64,000 bases of DNA from Streptomyces sp. NRRL S-118 (lineage in GTDB: Bacteria; Actinomycetota; Actinomycetes; Streptomycetales; Streptomycetaceae), in the NCBI RefSeq assembly GCF_000716335.1, contig NZ_KL591023.1, positions 3,609-67,608 of the forward strand, given 5' to 3'. Numbering within the stretch: position 1 is the first letter of the stretch; each line of letters begins with the position of its first letter. The notes under the pieces were generated by a model. The model was not told where the DNA came from, searched no databases, and worked only from the letters and a program-made list of their open reading frames with translations. Positions 16,751 through 25,241 of the stretch are shown in pieces. The position numbers and the translations under genes were made by a program.

Positions 16751-17797
16751 ATGTTCAGCAAGGCCCTCGCGCCCGAGTACCAAGGGGCCCTCAGCGCCCT
16801 GTCCGTCAACTCCTCGCTCACCGACGTCCTCGCCGCCGCGACCGAGCAGCTGGCCGCCGCCCAGCGCGCCGGTGACGCCCGCGAGACGGCCCGCGCCGCC
16901 CTCGCCGTCGCCGAGGCCCACCGCCGGCTCGGCGACGTCCGGGCCGCCGACCGGGCGTGGAAGAGCGGTTACCGCACGGCCCGTTCGGCCGGTGACCTCT
17001 CCGGCATGGCCTGGGCCCTGTGGAGCGGCGGCACCCTCGCCCGCCAGCGCGGTGCCCTGGCGCTCGCCTTCCGGCTCCTGCGGTACGCGGCCGACACCGG
17101 CAAGCGCGGCGGCGATGTCGTCGCCCACGGCTACTCCCTCGCCGGACTTGCCGAAACCGGCCGCATCCAGGGCGACTACGCCGCCGTGGAGGCCCTCCAC
17201 GACGAACTGCTCGCCGAGGCCCGCCGCCGCGGCGAGGCCCGGCACACCGTCTGGGCGCTGGAGGGCATCGCGCAGATCCACCGCAACACCGGCCGCTACG
17301 ACAGTGCCTACGCCCTCTTCGAGGAGGCCGCCGGGATCGCCGAGCGCGCCGACGACCGCCGCGGCCACGCCTGGGCCCTGCGCGGCCTGGCGGACATCGT
17401 CTCCGTACGGGACGGCGATCCGGAGCGCGCCCTGGACCTGCTCGCCCGCGCCGAGGCGACCTGCCGCGAGATGAACCTGTCGAGCGCGCTGGCCTACAAC
17501 CACAAGATGCGCGCCAACGTGTTCTACCGGGCGGGACGGTACGAGGAGGCGCGCGAGACCTACGACCTCGCCCTGGCCGAGTTCCGCGAGATGGGCGAGC
17601 CGCGCGGCGAGGCCCTCTCCCGCCTCGGTGCCGCCAAGGCCCGGGCGCGGCTCGGTGCCGACCCGGCGCACACGGCCGCCGAACTCGCCGACCTGCGCGG
17701 CGTACTGGACCGTCTGGGCCTCCACCACGCCCGCGCCATGGTGGACCGGGCCCGCGCGGAGCTGGGCCTCGACACGACACCGGTGACCGCCCGATGA
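16751..17797 (+). CDS. tetratricopeptide-repeat protein coupled to a polyprenyl synthase
   Basis: A 348-residue all-helical protein of about seven TPR units (for example ARAALAVAEAHRRLGDVRAA, GHAWALRGLADIVSVRDGDP and LAYNHKMRANVFYRAGRYEEA). It has no signal peptide, membrane segment or catalytic motif, so it should be a cytoplasmic scaffold or partner protein. Its stop overlaps the ATG of the polyprenyl synthase gene (ATGA), which suggests that the two proteins are made in equal amounts and may interact. A purine-rich GAAGAGAG site precedes the ATG. It resembles the TPR part of regulators of the NB-ARC type, but no nucleotide-binding domain is present. Confidence 0.85.
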   Translation: MFSKALAPEYQGALSALSVNSSLTDVLAAATEQLAAAQRAGDARETARAALAVAEAHRRLGDVRAADRAWKSGYRTARSAGDLSGMAWALWSGGTLARQRGALALAFRLLRYAADTGKRGGDVVAHGYSLAGLAETGRIQGDYAAVEALHDELLAEARRRGEARHTVWALEGIAQIHRNTGRYDSAYALFEEAAGIAERADDRRGHAWALRGLADIVSVRDGDPERALDLLARAEATCREMNLSSALAYNHKMRANVFYRAGRYEEARETYDLALAEFREMGEPRGEALSRLGAAKARARLGADPAHTAAELADLRGVLDRLGLHHARAMVDRARAELGLDTTPVTAR

Positions 17798-18966
17798 CCC
17801 GGCCCGTGACCGCGCACACCGCGACGACCGCGAACACGGCCACCACGACCGCCGCGACGACCGCGAACACGACCGCAGCGACCACGAACCGTGTCGCCAC
17901 GGACCCCGTCACCCCCGGTGCCGCGACCACGGCCCCCGCGCAGACGCTGGCCCGCTGCCGCGCGCTGGTCGAGCCCGCCCTGCGGGAGCGCGTCGGGGGA
18001 CTGCACAGCTGGCCCGCGGAGATGGCCGGCTATGCGTTCGGCTGGTGCGAGGTCGGCGGGGAACCCCGTGCCGGCGCGGCGGGCAAGGGGTTGCGCCAGG
18101 CGCTCGCGATCCTGTGCGCCGAGGCCGCCGGAGCCCCCGGTGACCTCGCGGTCGACGGCGCCGTCGCCGTCGAACTCGTGCACACCTTCTCCCTGGTGCA
18201 CGACGACATCATGGACGGCGACGACACGCGCAGACAGCGCCCGGCCGTCTGGAAGGCGTACGGCACCGGCCCCGCGGTGCTCGCCGGGGACGCGCTCTTC
18301 GCCCTCGCCTTCGAGGTTCTCGCCGGAGCACCTGCCCCGCACGGCGCGGCGGCCGTGCGCCGGCTCTCCCGGGACATGGCCGACCTCGTCGAGGGCCAGG
18401 CCGAGGACCTCCTCTTCGAGAGCCGGCCGTGGACCGGGCCCGGTGCCGTGGAGGTCGGAGCGTACCTGCGGATGGCCGAGCGGAAGACCGGCGCGCTGCT
18501 GGGCTGCGCGTCGGCGCTCGGAGCGCTGCTGGCCGGGGCGCCCGCGCCGGTCGTGGACGCCCTGTCCGTGGCCGGGCGCCATCTGGGCGTGGCCTTCCAG
18601 GCCGCCGACGACGTGCTCGGACTGTGGGGAGACCCCGCGGTCACGGGCAAGCCCGCCCACGGTGACCTGCGCCGCCGCAAGAAGACCCTCCCGGTGCTCA
18701 TGGCCCTGGCGGCGCCTCACCCCGCGGCCGCCCGGCTCGCCACGCGCCTCACGGCCATGGGGCCGGGAGGCGGGGAGCCGGGCGACGCCGTGCTGCGGGA
18801 GCTGGCCGCCCTGGTGGCGGAGGCGGGGGGACGGGAGGCCGCGCTGGCGGAGGCGCGGCGCCGCCTGGACCTCGCCGCGGAGGCGCTGAACAGCGTCCCC
18901 CTGGCGCCGGCTCCGGCCGCGGAACTGCTCGCCCTGCTGCCGTTCGCCGTCGGGCGCGTCAGCTGA
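17794..18966 (+). CDS. polyprenyl diphosphate synthase with low-complexity Thr/Ala N-terminus
   Basis: A 390-residue trans-isoprenyl diphosphate synthase that condenses IPP with an allylic diphosphate. The first Asp-rich motif is DDIMD (137-141, in LVHDDIMDGDD), the second is DDVLGLWGD (272-280), and GKGLRQALAIL (97-107) supplies the IPP-binding region. The chain length (GPP, FPP or GGPP) is not certain. Residues 1-50 are an unusual Thr/Ala/Asn-rich low-complexity segment encoded partly by an in-frame 33-base DNA repeat (copies at 17821 and 17854). Such disordered N-termini are known on polyprenyl transferases packaged as cargo of family 2 encapsulins, but no encapsulin shell gene lies here. 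No terpene cyclase is adjacent; the nearest is about 12 kb away. Confidence 0.9.
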   Translation: MTRPVTAHTATTANTATTTAATTANTTAATTNRVATDPVTPGAATTAPAQTLARCRALVEPALRERVGGLHSWPAEMAGYAFGWCEVGGEPRAGAAGKGLRQALAILCAEAAGAPGDLAVDGAVAVELVHTFSLVHDDIMDGDDTRRQRPAVWKAYGTGPAVLAGDALFALAFEVLAGAPAPHGAAAVRRLSRDMADLVEGQAEDLLFESRPWTGPGAVEVGAYLRMAERKTGALLGCASALGALLAGAPAPVVDALSVAGRHLGVAFQAADDVLGLWGDPAVTGKPAHGDLRRRKKTLPVLMALAAPHPAAARLATRLTAMGPGGGEPGDAVLRELAALVAEAGGREAALAEARRRLDLAAEALNSVPLAPAPAAELLALLPFAVGRVS

Positions 18967-19031
18967 AAGTCGTCGGCCGATGCACCGCCGGGCGTCGGCC
19001 GTGCGGCCGGTGTCGGCCGTCGGCCCGACCG

Positions 19032-20102
19032 TCAGCAGCTGTCCGCCGTCGGGTCGAGGGCCCGCAGCCAGCGCAGCAGGGCCGATGCGGCGAGTCCCGC
19101 GGCGAGCGCGGCACACACCACCGCCACGGCACTCGCCCACGCGTACGGACCGCCGAGGCTGCTGGTCAGCAGGTCCGTGTCACCGACGCCGGCCGTGGCG
19201 TGCAGCGCGACGATGCCGACTCCGGTCGCGGCCGCGGCCGCCCAGATCCGTACCGTGTCGCGCAGGGTGAGCCAGGCACCGACTCCCAGGCAGAGCGCGG
19301 TCACGCCGACCGCCAGCAGGCCGGTGCTGTCGGCGGACCGCAGGCCGGGGAGGTCGGAGGGCAGGTGGACCAGGCCGCAGACGAGGAGCACGAAGGCGGC
19401 GGGCCAGCGCAGGACGGAACGCAGGCCGGGGGCGATGGCGTCGGCGTCGCCCGGAGTGCCGGCGTGGACCCGGGCGGCCGCGGCCGCCGGCCGCTTGCGC
19501 TCCTCGGCCCTCCTGGCGTCGTCCTTCCGGCCGGAGGACTCCCCGCCCTCGGCCTTCCTGTCGCCGGGCTTGCGGAGGAAGACCCTCTTGTCGCCCGCCC
19601 GGAGGGTGGTGGTCCTGCCGTCGGCGGCCTTCGCCGCGCCCGCCGGGCTGTCGCCCGCGGGTGCCGGGGCCGCATCCCGCGCAATGTCCCCGGCGGTGGC
19701 GGCGGACCGGGGCCGGCCCCCGCCGTCCTCGGTGCAGAGGATGTCGACCAGCTGGGCGACCTCCTCGATGGGTCTGCCGACGGCAGCGGCGCGCAGCGTC
19801 GTGTCGGCCTCGTCGAGGTGATGCGGGGGCTCCCCCAGCATGGCGACCAGTTGCCGGACCTCCTCCAGCGGCCGGGCCACGGCGGCGGCACGCAGCGCCT
19901 CGTCGCCCGGGCTGGACACCTCCTTGGTCCGCTTGAGCAGGCTCACCAGTGCGGCGACCTCTTCCAGCGGCCGATAGGTGGCCGCGGTCCACAGCAGGGT
20001 GCGTATCGGCTCGTCGGTCCCTTCCGCGGGCTGTCCGACCTGCTCTTCGCCGGCCTCGGGCGGGGGAGGGGAGGGGGGTGTTGCCGGATGGTCGGTGGTC
20101 AT
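19032..20102 (-). CDS. membrane protein with three RPLEEV-type repeats
   Basis: A 356-residue protein of unknown function. After an acidic Pro-rich N-terminus come three copies of a helical unit of about 35-40 residues (cores YRPLEEVAALVSLL, ARPLEEVRQLVAML and GRPIEEVAQLVDIL, residues about 45-140). A charged, low-complexity linker rich in Lys, Arg and Ala follows (about 145-235), then four hydrophobic membrane segments (about 238-350). The cytoplasmic repeats may bind a partner and the C-terminus anchors it. The ATG start with GGAG eight bases upstream is preferred over a GTG 36 bases earlier. I recall similar repeat proteins in other Streptomyces without known role. Confidence 0.78.
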   Translation of the reverse strand: MTTDHPATPPSPPPPEAGEEQVGQPAEGTDEPIRTLLWTAATYRPLEEVAALVSLLKRTKEVSSPGDEALRAAAVARPLEEVRQLVAMLGEPPHHLDEADTTLRAAAVGRPIEEVAQLVDILCTEDGGGRPRSAATAGDIARDAAPAPAGDSPAGAAKAADGRTTTLRAGDKRVFLRKPGDRKAEGGESSGRKDDARRAEERKRPAAAAARVHAGTPGDADAIAPGLRSVLRWPAAFVLLVCGLVHLPSDLPGLRSADSTGLLAVGVTALCLGVGAWLTLRDTVRIWAAAAATGVGIVALHATAGVGDTDLLTSSLGGPYAWASAVAVVCAALAAGLAASALLRWLRALDPTADSC

Positions 20103-20118
20103 GGCGCGGCTCCATTCG

Positions 20119-20130
20119 CCGAACGTTCGG
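20119..20130. promoter_or_regulatory. 12-base perfect palindrome before the repeat membrane protein gene
   Basis: CCGAACGTTCGG is a perfect palindrome 16 bases upstream of the ATG, close to where a transcription start would fall. It is a candidate operator. It does not match the GAAC-N4-GTTC spacing of an actinobacterial SOS box. Confidence 0.35.
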
Positions 20131-20399
20131 TGAGGCACACACCGTGTCGTTGGACCATCTAAGGGGCATTTGGCCCCATTGCGCCATCCGGGAGCAGCGG
20201 AAGGGGGTATGCCGCGACCGCGCCGATTCAGGGGGCGGCGATCCCGCCTTGGGCGTGCGGGTGGCCGAAGGCCACGTCACTTGGTTGACAGCGGCGTGTA
20301 CGTGGCGCACATGGGCGCCACCTGGTTCGACGGCGCGCCACGGGGCCTGAAGGGCGCGCCGGCTGAAGCGCCACGCCGCACCGGCCGCCGGCGGGCCCC

Positions 20400-20786
20400 A
20401 CCACCGGCGAGCGGGTCGAGCCGGAGGGCCGGCTCGACGAGGCAGTCCGCGCCGTCGAGGTCCCCGACGCCGTCTTCGCCCTGTCGCGCCACGGCCGCCG
20501 CACGGTCCGCTGCGGCGGTACGGCGCCGCCCCCGCCCGTCCCGCGCGACCGTCCTGCAGCGCGGCCTCGGCCCACGGCGCGTGCACGCCCTCACCTGGTT
20601 CCGGCACCCCACCGACCACGGGCCGATGTGCTTCCACGCCGGCGCGGCCGGCGGGCAGCAGGCGTTCCCGGGCTTCCGCCCCGCCACGGCGACGGCCCCG
20701 GCCGCCGCCTCCACCCGCCGCAACAGCGGCCGGGCGACGCGTTCGCCGCCACGGCGTACAGGCTGCTGGCAGGCCTGCCGCCCTGA
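20400..20786 (+). pseudogene. remnant of a beta-lactamase-type serine hydrolase gene
   Basis: Three pieces of one protein family lie in different frames. From 20400 the frame reads GERVEPEGRLDEAVRAVEVP followed by DAVFALSRHGRRTVRCGGTA, the N-terminal part of a serine-beta-lactamase/class C hydrolase. From 20581 another frame reads ALTWFRHPTDHGPMCFHAGA then GGQQAFPGFRP, its C-terminal part. A third frame near the end reads GDAFAATAYRLLAGLPP and stops. The SxxK and YxN regions between them are missing, so a large internal deletion plus at least two frameshifts inactivated the gene. The 270 bases upstream show no gene that I can support. Confidence 0.6.
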
Positions 20787-20830
20787 TCATGAATAGCTCA
20801 TGTGTTCGATGCCGGTCTACGCTGGAGGGC

Positions 20831-21457
20831 ATGGCACAGCACCTCCAGAGCTCGCTCTTCGACCAGAGCGACGACATCCGGCTCGGCCCGCTCACCGGCG
20901 TCCGGCGGACCGTCCTCGGCGCAGGGGCGTGGATCGACCTGCTTCCCGGCTGGCTGTCGGGAGCGGACGCCCTCTTCGGCGAACTGGTCTCCACCGTGCC
21001 CTGGCGGGCCGAGCGCCGGCACATGTACGACCACGAGGTCGCCGTGCCACGGCTCCTCGCCTTCTACGGCGCCGACGACCCCCTGCCGCATCCGGTGCTC
21101 CAGGAGGCCCGCGCCGCCCTGTCCGCCCACTACGGCGCCGAGCTGGGAGAGCCGTTCGCCACGGCGGGGCTGTGCTACTACCGCGACGGCCGCGACAGCG
21201 TCGCCTGGCACGGCGACCGCATCGGCCGGGGCGCGCGGGAGGACACCATGGTCGCCATCCTCTCGGTCGGCGAACCGCGGCACCTCGCGCTGCGGCCCCG
21301 CGGCGGCGGCGCGCCCATGCGACTGCCTCTCGGCCACGGCGACCTGGTCGTGATGGGCGGGTCGTGCCAGCGGACCTGGGAGCACGCCGTCCCCAAGACC
21401 ACGAAGGACGTCGGACCGCGGATCAGTGTCCAGTTCCGGCCCCGGGGAGTGCGCTGA
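20831..21457 (+). CDS. alkB: AlkB-like 2-oxoglutarate/Fe(II) dioxygenase
   Basis: A 208-residue protein of the AlkB superfamily, which removes alkyl groups from DNA or RNA bases by oxidation. The metal ligands are His and Asp in AWHGDRIG (HxD) and the distal His in TWEHAVPK. The 2OG-binding Arg is in RISVQFRPRG, and the substrate-lid type region LPGWLSGADALF starts the fold. Its length and CYYRDGRDSVAWHGD pattern match the actinobacterial AlkB family. The ATG is preceded closely by GGAGGG, and a TACGCT box sits just upstream, so the leader is very short. The preceding remnant gene is unrelated. Confidence 0.92.
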   Translation: MAQHLQSSLFDQSDDIRLGPLTGVRRTVLGAGAWIDLLPGWLSGADALFGELVSTVPWRAERRHMYDHEVAVPRLLAFYGADDPLPHPVLQEARAALSAHYGAELGEPFATAGLCYYRDGRDSVAWHGDRIGRGAREDTMVAILSVGEPRHLALRPRGGGAPMRLPLGHGDLVVMGGSCQRTWEHAVPKTTKDVGPRISVQFRPRGVR

Positions 21458-21488
21458 GCCCCCGCCGGCCGGCGCCCCGGCCGCCGGG

Positions 21489-22277
21489 TCAGGCGACGCG
21501 GTGGACCAGCTGGCTCGCCAGCTCGTACCGGGCGCCGACGACGGCGAGCGCGCCCGTCTCCACCCGGGCCGCCAGGTCGGGCTCGGCGGCGAGCCGGGAC
21601 GTCACGAGCCGTACCTGCGCCGTGATCGTCGCGTCGACGCGGGCAGGCCCGCTCCGGCCGCGGTCGATCGCGGGCCGGATCTGCTCCGCGACGTACGCGA
21701 TGTGCGCGGGCAGCTCCTCACCGGTCTCATCGGCGTGCACCGCCGCGCCGACCGCCCCGCAGGACTGGTGGCCGAGCACCATGACGAGCGGGATGCCGAG
21801 CTCCAGCACGCCGTAGGCGATGCTGCCGAGCACGGCCTCGTCGAGCACCTCGCCCGCGGAGCGGACGGTCATCAGGTCCCCCAGTCCCTGGTCGAAGACG
21901 AGCTCCGGCGGGACGCGCGAGTCGATGCAGCCCAGGACGACGGCGAACGGGTGCTGGCCGGATACGGCCGCCACCCGGTCGGCCCTGGCCTCGTGGGGAT
22001 GGGTCTGGTGCAGGGCCCGCCACCGTTCGTTGCCGTGCGCCAGGGCGCGCAGCGCCGCGGCGGGGGTGGCGGGCCGCTTCCCGCGGGCGCCTCCCCCGGT
22101 CCGCGCGGCCGCGGACGGGGCGCCGGCGACGAGGCCGGTGGTGAGGGCCGCGGTGCCGCCGAACGCCGCCCGCAGCAGGCTCCGCCGGCGCGTTCCGGCC
22201 GTGGTCACGGCATCGGCCGGCCGTGTGGATATGTCTCCTGGAGTCGAGGTCACGCCCGGGAACGTACGCCTGACCAT
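21489..22277 (-). CDS. Tat-exported beta-class carbonic anhydrase
   Basis: A 262-residue beta-carbonic anhydrase, which interconverts CO2 and bicarbonate. The zinc-binding motifs are CIDSR and GHQSCGAV (Cys, Asp, His, Cys). The N-terminus has a twin-arginine signal: TRRRSLLRAAFGG (from about 29) followed by a hydrophobic stretch and Ala-rich cleavage region, so the folded enzyme should be exported with its metal. Most beta enzymes are cytoplasmic, so export is notable. The ATG is preceded by ACGGATC; a GTG 24 bases downstream is an alternative start. It is convergent with the AlkB-like gene and divergent from the large phosphatase gene. Confidence 0.92.
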   Translation of the reverse strand: MVRRTFPGVTSTPGDISTRPADAVTTAGTRRRSLLRAAFGGTAALTTGLVAGAPSAAARTGGGARGKRPATPAAALRALAHGNERWRALHQTHPHEARADRVAAVSGQHPFAVVLGCIDSRVPPELVFDQGLGDLMTVRSAGEVLDEAVLGSIAYGVLELGIPLVMVLGHQSCGAVGAAVHADETGEELPAHIAYVAEQIRPAIDRGRSGPARVDATITAQVRLVTSRLAAEPDLAARVETGALAVVGARYELASQLVHRVA

Positions 22278-22375
22278 GATCCGTTCTGTTCGATTTTGAT
22301 CATCGTTGGGTCGGTGTTGGGCGAATCCTGGACTCCGCTGGCGTTCCGTGTCCGGCCGGCGACCGACGGTCACGC

Positions 22376-25174
22376 ATGGTCGCGGCCGGGTCTGCGGTGT
22401 TAGAAAGGAGCGTGGTCAACGTTCGCGACCGATTCCGTGGTGCCTCGGTTCGGTCACTGGCCGAAAGGCGTCCGCGGAGTGTCGCCGGGCAGGTCTTCGT
22501 CCTGCAGGTGGCGCTTGTCGTACTGCTCGTCCTCGGCGCGGTCCTCGCGCTGCTCCTCCAGTCGCGCAGCGACAGCGACCGCGAGGCGCGCAACCGTTCC
22601 GTCGCGGTCGCCCAATCGTTCGCCCACGCCCCCGGCATCGATGAGGTACTGGCCTCGCCCGATCCGTCCCGCGTGCTCCAGCCCCTCACCGAAGCCGCCC
22701 GCAAGGCGGCCGGTGTCGACTTCATCGTCATCATGGACACCCAGGGAATCCGCTACACCCACCCCCAGCCCGAGCGGATCGGCGGCCGCTTCGTCGGCAC
22801 CATCGAGCCCTCCCTCGAAGGCCGCGTCCACACCGAGAACGTCAACGGCCCCCTCGGTGACGAGGTCCAGGCCATAGTGCCGATCCGGGACTCCGACGAC
22901 GGGCGGATCATCGGCCTCGTCTCCGCCGGACTCCAGGTCAAGAACGTCACCGGCGTGGTCAATCGCCAGCTCCCCGTCATCCTCGCCACCAGTGCGGCCG
23001 GCCTGGGCCTGGCCACCGCCGGGACGGCCCTGGTGGCCGGACGGCTGCGCCGCCAGACCCACGGCCTCGGCCCCGCCGAGATGACCCGGGTGTACGAACA
23101 CCACGACGCCGTCCTCCACGCCGTCCGCGAGGGCGTCGTCATCGTCGGCGGCGACGGACGCCTCCTCCTGGCCAACGACGAGGCCCGCCGCCTCCTGCAA
23201 CTGCCCGTCGACGCCGAGGGCCGCCAGATCGGCGAGCTGCCGGGACTCGACCCCGGCATCGCCGAGCTGCTGGCCTCCGGCCGCGTCGCCACCGACGAGG
23301 TCGTCCTCGCCGCCGACCGGTTGCTCGCCGTCAACCAGCGCCCCACCGACCGCGACGGCGGCCCCGCCGGCACCGTCGCCACCATCCGCGACACCACCGA
23401 ACTGCGCGCCCTCACCGGCCGTGCCGAGGGCGCCCGCAAGCGCCTCAACCTCCTCTACGATGCCGGCGTCGGCATCGGCACCAGCCTCGACGTGGTCCGC
23501 ACCGCCGAGGAACTCGCCGAGGTGGCCGTCCCCCGGTTCGCCGACTTCGTCACCGTCGACCTGGCCGACGCCGTACTGCGCGGCGAGGAGCCCACCGGCA
23601 CCGGCGCCGACATGCGCCGCACCGCCGTCGCCGGCATCCGCCACGACCACCCCCTCTACCCGCGCGGCAGGATGATCGGCTTCCTGCCGTCCACGCCGCA
23701 GGCCCGCGGCTTCGGCAGCGGCCGCGCCGAACTCGTCCCCCACCTGTCCCAGGCACCCGGGTGGCAGGCCCAGGACCCCGAGCGGGCCGGCCGGATCGTC
23801 GAGTACGGCATCCACTCGCTCATCGCGGTGCCCCTCAAGGCCAGGGGAGTGGTGCTGGGCGTCGCCAACTTCTGGCGCTCCGAGAAGCCCGAGCCGTTCG
23901 AGGAGGAGGATCTCGCACTCGCCGAGGAGCTCGTCACCCGGGCGGCGGTCTGCATCGACAACGCCCGCCGCTACACCCGCGAACACGCCATGGCCGTGAC
24001 GCTCCAGCGCAGCCTGCTGCCGCGCGCGCTGCCCGAGCACAGCGCGCTCGACGTCGCCCACCGCTACCTGCCCGCCCAGTCCGGCGTCGGCGGCGACTGG
24101 TTCGACGTCATCCCGCTGCCCGGCAGCCGCGTCGCCCTGGTCGTCGGGGACGTCGTCGGGCACGGCCTGCACGCCGCCGCGACGATGGGCCGGCTGCGCA
24201 CCGCCGTGCACAACTTCTCCACCCTCGACCTGCCGCCCGACGAGATCCTCGGCCGCCTCGACGACCTGGTCGGCCGCATCGACCAGGACGAGAGCGACCC
24301 CGTCACCGGGCGGCCCGCCGGCGACCCGCCGGACGCCGGCATGACCGGCGCCACCTGCCTCTACGCCGTGTACGACCCGGTCTCGCGCCGCTGCGTCATG
24401 GCCCGCGCGGGGCACCCGCTGCCCGCGCTGGTCCACCCCGACGGGCTGGTGGAGTTCCCCGACCTGCCCGCCGGCCCGCCCCTGGGCCTGGGCGGCATCC
24501 CGTTCGAGACCGCCGAGCTGGAACTCGCCGAGGGCAGCCAGCTCGTCTTCTACACCGACGGGCTGATCGAGGACCGCACCCGCGACATCGACGTCGGCCT
24601 GGAACTGCTCCGCCAGGCCCTCTCGGCACCGGACCGGACTCCCGACGAGAGCTGCCGCGCCGTCTGCGAAGCACTGCTGCCGGCCCACCCCAAGGACGAC
24701 GTGGCCCTGCTGATCGCCCGTACCCGCGCCCTCGGCCCCGACCGGGTCGTCGACTGGGACGTCCCCTTCCACCCCGGAGCCGTCGCCAAGGTGCGCGCCG
24801 CCGCCGTACGTCAGCTCGACGAGTGGGGCCTGTCCGACCTGGCCTTCACCACCGAGCTCGTCCTCAGCGAGCTCATCACCAACGCCATCCGCTACGGCGC
24901 CCCGCCGGTCCGCGTCCGCCTCCTCCACGACCGCGGCCTGACCTGCGAGGTCTCCGACACCAGCAGCACCTCCCCGCACCTGCGGTACGCCGCCACGACC
25001 GACGAGGGAGGCCGCGGCCTCTTCCTCGTCGCCCAGCTCTCCGAACGCTGGGGCACCCGCTACACCCCTCAGGGCAAGGTCATCTGGGCGGAACAGCCAC
25101 CTCCCGACCCGACCCGGGAGACGGCCGCCGAGGGCGCGCTGTTCCTCGACATCCTCGACGCCGACCCGATCTAG
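22376..25174 (+). CDS. membrane-bound SpoIIE-type phosphatase with sCache, PAS, GAF and ATP-binding domains
   Basis: A 932-residue signalling protein. A membrane segment (about 42-63), an extracellular sCache/DcuS-type sensor (about 65-200: FIVIMDTQGIRYTHP and GDEVQAIVPIRD) and a second membrane segment (204-226) are followed by PAS (235-345), GAF (360-540), PP2C/SpoIIE (555-785, metal motifs GGDWFDV, GDVVGHG and FYTDGLIE) and a C-terminal anti-sigma-type HATPase (800-905, ELITNAIRYG). It probably dephosphorylates an anti-sigma antagonist, and the ATPase domain may phosphorylate one. The ligand is unknown. The start is unsure: AAAGGAG lies just one base before an in-frame GTG at 22412, so I use the ATG 36 bases earlier. 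Confidence 0.9.
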   Translation: MVAAGSAVLERSVVNVRDRFRGASVRSLAERRPRSVAGQVFVLQVALVVLLVLGAVLALLLQSRSDSDREARNRSVAVAQSFAHAPGIDEVLASPDPSRVLQPLTEAARKAAGVDFIVIMDTQGIRYTHPQPERIGGRFVGTIEPSLEGRVHTENVNGPLGDEVQAIVPIRDSDDGRIIGLVSAGLQVKNVTGVVNRQLPVILATSAAGLGLATAGTALVAGRLRRQTHGLGPAEMTRVYEHHDAVLHAVREGVVIVGGDGRLLLANDEARRLLQLPVDAEGRQIGELPGLDPGIAELLASGRVATDEVVLAADRLLAVNQRPTDRDGGPAGTVATIRDTTELRALTGRAEGARKRLNLLYDAGVGIGTSLDVVRTAEELAEVAVPRFADFVTVDLADAVLRGEEPTGTGADMRRTAVAGIRHDHPLYPRGRMIGFLPSTPQARGFGSGRAELVPHLSQAPGWQAQDPERAGRIVEYGIHSLIAVPLKARGVVLGVANFWRSEKPEPFEEEDLALAEELVTRAAVCIDNARRYTREHAMAVTLQRSLLPRALPEHSALDVAHRYLPAQSGVGGDWFDVIPLPGSRVALVVGDVVGHGLHAAATMGRLRTAVHNFSTLDLPPDEILGRLDDLVGRIDQDESDPVTGRPAGDPPDAGMTGATCLYAVYDPVSRRCVMARAGHPLPALVHPDGLVEFPDLPAGPPLGLGGIPFETAELELAEGSQLVFYTDGLIEDRTRDIDVGLELLRQALSAPDRTPDESCRAVCEALLPAHPKDDVALLIARTRALGPDRVVDWDVPFHPGAVAKVRAAAVRQLDEWGLSDLAFTTELVLSELITNAIRYGAPPVRVRLLHDRGLTCEVSDTSSTSPHLRYAATTDEGGRGLFLVAQLSERWGTRYTPQGKVIWAEQPPPDPTRETAAEGALFLDILDADPI

Positions 25175-25202
25175 GGGCGACACCCCGCTCCCGGGCCCCC
25201 TC

Positions 25203-25229
25203 CCGGTGACCCTGGTGACCCCGGTGACC
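25203..25229 (+). repeat. three tandem 9-base repeats
   Basis: The unit CCGGTGACC occurs three times in a row, the middle copy reading CTGGTGACC. It lies in the convergent gap between the phosphatase and regulator genes. I see no further function for it. Confidence 0.6.
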
Positions 25230-25241
25230 TCCGGGACCGTC

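Noticed and set aside
16751..18966. Family 2 encapsulin operon
   Set aside because: No shell protein gene lies beside the polyprenyl synthase; the neighbour is a TPR protein.
20790..20835. SOS box or RecA-NDp-type damage promoter before the AlkB-like gene
   Set aside because: No GAAC-N4-GTTC, and the TTGTCAGTGG part of the RecA-NDp motif is not matched, although TACGCT could be a -10 box.
25203..25229. Short tandem repeat as CRISPR or iteron
   Set aside because: The units are only 9 bases and three in number, without spacers or replication genes.
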